From Chara braunii (Eukaryota; Streptophyta; Charophyceae; Charales; Characeae), in NCBI GenBank assembly GCA_003427395.1, contig BFEA01000411.1:520096-550984 (forward strand): a DNA stretch of 30,889 nt. The letters run 5' to 3'. Under the pieces are notes generated by a model, which did no database searches, was not told the DNA's origin, and worked only from the letters and a program-made list of their open reading frames with translations. This document shows positions 27,600 to 30,889 of the stretch, piece after piece; the stretch's first letter is position 1; every line of letters begins with the position of its first letter. A program made the translations under genes and the position numbers.

Positions 27600-27725
27600 T
27601 ACGACCTCCTAAAGAGCCAGTGAAACTCCGACAAAACAATCTGTCACAGCCCCTCGTTTGTTGTCCTCCTCTCCACCTCTAACTACGCTTTACCGAGCAG
27701 CACTTCTGTTTGACGACATACTGTA
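27600..27725 (+). mobile_element. Hammerhead element, diverged copy
   Basis: GACCTCCTAAAGAGCCAGTG stands where GCCTCCTGATGAGTCGGTG is expected, so the CUGAUGA core is destroyed. The tail GTCACAGCCCCTCGTTTGTT through TACCGAGCAG...TGTTTGACGA is recognisable. Confidence 0.75.
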
Positions 27726-27843
27726 TTTATAGAGTCATTGCTACCATTTCAACCCCGTCCCACTAAACCGTTATGTTAAGGGCCAAGACTAAAAATCACA
27801 AAAGTCAGGCTCCGCGCGAGAGATGAGCGGGGGCCAAGCCCCA

Positions 27844-27954
27844 CTACCGTCTTAACCCGAATAGAACGCCCAGTCATTATAGCTGTATTTGGGGCAACTT
27901 CAAGTCCCGATACAGCGATAATTACCGGGCGTTCTATTCGGGTGAAGACGGTAG
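27844..27954. mobile_element. CTACCGTCTTC-family foldback MITE, best palindrome
   Basis: The 111-bp left arm begins CTACCGTCTTAACCCGAATA and continues GAACGCCCAGTCATTAT; the right arm ends CTATTCGGGTGAAGACGGTA plus G. The arms pair over almost the whole length, leaving a small loop around GGGCAACTTCAAGTCCC. It has no coding capacity. Confidence 0.92.
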
Positions 27955-28089
27955 CAGCGTTGACTTTCCCCAGCGCTGAATCTGGACGTGTTTGTGGAGA
28001 TGTGCAGAAATCGCGTTGAGTTTTCTCAACCGCACATCTGCACAAACCCATCCAGATTCAGGCGTTCAGTAAACTCAACGCTGCTACCG
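27949..28089. repeat. 140-bp compound hairpin overlapping the MITE end
   Basis: The outer 15-base arms CGGTAGCAGCGTTGA (27949-27963) and TCAACGCTGCTACCG (28075-28089) are perfectly complementary. The middle arms begin CGCTGAATCTGGACGTGTTT (to 28005) and GCACATCTGCACAAACCCAT (from 28032), with a few mismatches. The inner stem is GTTGAGTTTTCTCAAC (28015-28030). It shares its first six bases with the MITE right terminus. Confidence 0.9.
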
Positions 28090-28337
28090 GGACTTGGTCC
28101 CGGGGACGGCAAAAAATTTGGGGAAATTTAACGAACCCGCATATCATCTAGGCAGCCCAATCAAATTCTGTGGGATGGCCTCCACACTTTCCATATATGG
28201 ACTGACTACATGTCCATATACATTTACTGTATATGACCGACTACATGTCCAGATACATTCGCAGTTGCGACCGGGGGGGCATTTTTTTAGCGACCTCACC
28301 ACAGGGTGGCTATTCGCAAAACGGATGGGCAAAGGTA

Positions 28338-28451
28338 CTACCGTCTTCATCCGAATAAAACGCCCGGTCATTATCGCTGCATCTGGACTGAAAGGTGTGC
28401 CAAATGCAGCAGCTATAATGACCGGGCGTTCAATTAGGGTGAAGACGGTAG
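28338..28451. mobile_element. CTACCGTCTTC-family foldback MITE, second copy
   Basis: CTACCGTCTTCATCCGAATA...CGCCCGGTCATTATCGCTGC pairs with GCAGCTATAATGACCGGGCG...GGGTGAAGACGGTA plus G. TA dinucleotides flank both ends (GGTA|CTACC and GGTAG|TAGG), which may be a TA target duplication. Confidence 0.9.
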
Positions 28452-28610
28452 TAGGCTGCGCGCGAACTAAACGGAACCAAACGGTACGCCCGGTCATTAT
28501 CGCTGCATCTGGACTGAAAGTTGTGCCAAATGCAGCTATAACGACAGGGCGTTCTATTCGGGTGAAGATGGTAGTAGGCTGTGCGCGAACCAAAAGGAAC
28601 CAAACGGATT
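28452..28610. mobile_element. Tandem partial copy of the foldback MITE
   Basis: GTAGTAGGCTG...GCGCGAAC...GGAACCAAACGG occurs after the second MITE (from 28449) and again after 28572. Between lies a MITE (28486-28574) missing about the first 24 bases of its left arm. The segment was thus duplicated with a period of about 124 bp. Confidence 0.85.
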
Positions 28611-30889
28611 GGTGTGCTCTTTCTAACGGGATCAAGAACAACAGAAGACGGGAGAAAACACACCAAAAAAAACAAAAAAAAAAGAAGGGGACGGATAAAA
28701 AAAAACGGGGAGCACATTTAAACAGAAAAAAAAAGAAAACGGGGCACATAAAACAATGCGCACTTTCTTTTCTTTTGTTTCTCGTTAATTCAAAGTTTTT
28801 TTTTGCGTTAATTCAAAGTGGAGCAGGCAGCGAAAAAAGAAAACGCAAGGAAAACGAGTGCACCATACGCAATGTGAAATTATTTCATGTGCTTTTCATT
28901 TTATTCCTCTGCTACTTTCAACAATAGTATTATTCAATATGCGTTTTATTTTTTTATTCTTATTACTTAATTAATATGCTTTTTGTTGCATTACTGTAAT
29001 TCATATGCTTTGTTCATTAATTAATATGCTTTCTATTTCATTTTATTAATTACTATGCTTTTTATTTTATCGTATTAATTAGTCTCCTTTTCATTCTGTT
29101 GTATCTGACCGATCACTACCACATCGCATACTCGAAGTTGTTCCAAAAAAACTCGTGTATTAATTAATTAATTAATTAATAATGCAATTACACCTAATAT
29201 GGCGGCGCGACCCAAACGCGGAGAAGAGATCCCGGCGGCGACATACTTTTTATATGTTCTTTCATCATCTGGCAGCACTTCCTTTTCAGGTCACTTTACA
29301 AAGTCTGTGTGAACCTTCTCTTCAGTACACATCTACTCGTCCGAATACTTAACGACTTGAGATCGGGATTAAGATCGGGATTGGGATCGGGATCAGAATT
29401 GGGATCGAGATAAGACCTGATAGAAAAAGTATCGACATCCACACAGGGGGTAAAAGAGATAAAAAGGCCAATTCCAGGAACAAAGAAAACCAAAAGAAAA
29501 TGAAAAAATCCGCGAAAGTAAAACGACTATGTACGACGACTCAAGTCGTCATTCGTGACGTGGATCAAATAAGACAACAGGCGGTTTTTCTCTTATCTTT
29601 TTCTTTCCTTCTATTCTTTTGTACCTTTCGCGGGCAGAAGTCGGGGAGCAGGCGGGGAAGGCGGGGAGGGCGAGGAGCGGAAAGCGGGGAGCGGCGAGCG
29701 CAACAGAATGGGAGCCGAAGACGAGCGCGCGAACTTTACTTTGCGTTCATTCCATTTGCGGAAACGATTGTTTCTATCTATTAAAATGCGGAAATTGTTA
29801 ATTAATTAACAATATTACCGAATTCTTTTAAGGAACCTAAAAGCCTTAAAAAAGAGTACTTACCAAATTACGTACTATCTGTCCCAGCCCACGTCAAAAA
29901 AAAACGATAAAAGTCAAATTAAAACTACTACCTGTGATACCAAAAAAAAAAAAAAAAAACTATTCGCTCTCTCTTCACAGCACACCCGGCACGAGCTCCC
30001 AAACGCTGCGGAGAACCATCGGGAAAACGTTTTTTCCAAATCACTTATTTTTTTATTACTACTTTTTTCCAACTCACTTCTTTTTCTATGACTTTTGCAT
30101 TTCCGATCACTAATTATTCCCCATTGTCAATGTTATTTTTCTTTTTCAAGTACCAAGTACTACCAACATTATTACATCGCTAATTCGAATGGCGCTATTG
30201 CCGCCATCGCTCGAAAAGCAAAACTGCCAGCAGCCTTTATTTTTTTCCTCCACCAACTTTTCACCCACCCGTCAAAGGAAGGGAGAAGCATACGCTAGCT
30301 GTCAATTACTTTAATTTTCGTTCCAAAAACAAACAAAAAAATTCCATTTTTTTCATTGGAACGCTTAAATTGAAATCGGCCTCACTCCAATTACATTCTT
30401 TTCTTGTATAAGTTCAATCTCCGTCCTGTTTACATCCTCCTCCTGGATTGCCTCAGTTTCGCACAAGCCTGACGTGGCTTTTTTTTCTCATATTTTTCAA
30501 TCACGGCAAAATGAAGCAGCTACCTTCTTCCCCCGAATGACCAAATTTTTCAACTCTGGCGAGCCACGCCACACGCGAATGCTTTTTCAACAGACAAAGC
30601 ATATCTACAAATGGGCCTTTCCTTGTACTTGGCGTTTCTTTCAGTGTAAATACACAGCTATAATGACCGTGCGTTGTATTCCCAGGAAGAAATCCTATAC
30701 CCTTCGACGTCAAACCCTACGTGTCCTCGTCCGCCTCATTCCCTTCGGTTCCCCCGCCCTCCTCCCCCGCGGCCTGTCTCCACCTCTTACCCCTCTTCTG
30801 CTTTCTATATCATTCCCCTTTCAACCCGCCCCACCTCCCCCCCCAGGCCCTCCTCTCTTAACTGAATTCCTCTTCTTCCCCTCCGTCCG
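28611..30889. other. AT-rich and low-complexity flank; no gene recognised
   Basis: It contains A-runs near 28660-28740 and degenerate AATATGCTTTT repeats (28930-29060). An (ATTA)n palindrome lies at 29160-29180 and GATCGGGATT repeats at 29360-29410. A MITE half arm (AGCTATAATGACCGTGCGTT at 30657) is present, as is a C/T-rich end. A 37-codon plus-strand frame from 29199 (MAARPKRGEE...) is too short to support. Confidence 0.6.
29340..29415. repeat. GATCGGGATT short tandem repeat
   Basis: About six degenerate copies of GATCGGGATT/GATTGGGATC give a spurious Asp-Pro repeat on the minus strand. Confidence 0.85.

Noticed and set aside
22140-27720. CRISPR-like array suggested by many similar short repeats
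   Set aside because: Repeats are in both orientations, variable in length, separated by AT tracts and clearly parts of mobile elements in a plant nuclear genome.
28094-28927. 277-residue plus-strand open frame
   Set aside because: It translates through two foldback MITEs and A-rich sequence. The repeated peptide words are the MITE arms.
29199-29312. 37-codon frame starting MAARPKRGEE
   Set aside because: It is too short, with no homologue or splice evidence.

Overview
This is a nuclear genomic window from a streptophyte plant or alga. The evidence is a plant-type NF-YC transcription-factor gene on the minus strand with canonical GT-AG introns, three U6 snRNA-derived sequences with plant-like U6 sequence, and very high microsatellite and interspersed-repeat content. 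Introns of 0.5 to 8 kb together with abundant (GA)n, (CA)n and G-runs recall long-intron lineages such as charophycean algae (Chara-like) or ferns, but I cannot fix the species. There is one 75-base N gap (15050-15124) and one isolated N (9336), so this is a draft assembly.

The only gene I can assemble with confidence is NF-YC. Six coding exons, read from high to low coordinates, are 16922-17042, 8899-8966, 7112-7306, 6442-6579, 3707-3769 and 1834-1956. They join in frame to 235 residues plus a stop, and every junction has GT-AG borders. They cover the Q-rich segment before the histone fold, the complete histone fold, and the Q/M/P-rich C-terminus. The true N-terminal exon was not found.

The introns hold dispersed material. 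This includes a decayed reverse-transcriptase fragment (9363-9880), a U6 copy (14356-14453), a second U6 remnant (6942-6990), tandem duplications, a 1.1-kb purine-rich tract (12430-13570) and two copies of a GC-rich repeat ending in a T-run.

Upstream of NF-YC on the same strand (20941-21634) lies a possible second gene. A Josephin-like (ataxin-3 type) deubiquitinase domain is followed, one base out of frame, by a cysteine/histidine-rich RING-like segment. It may be a pseudogene, carry a sequencing indel, or be an unusual DUB-RING architecture.

From about 21.8 to 28.6 kb the window is a nest of short mobile elements. The most interesting are elements of about 285-370 bp that carry a type III hammerhead ribozyme: two identical intact copies, a third nearly intact one, and several broken ones. 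They resemble retrozymes (small non-autonomous retroelements with hammerheads in their terminal repeats). They are interleaved with a second family marked by GAGCGCAAAAGCGAA, with tRNA-derived SINEs, and with a foldback MITE whose arms begin CTACCGTCTTC. The MITE is also found inside hammerhead-element sequence that has been duplicated as an exact 192-bp tandem. From 28.6 kb to the end I see AT-rich and low-complexity sequence with no convincing gene.
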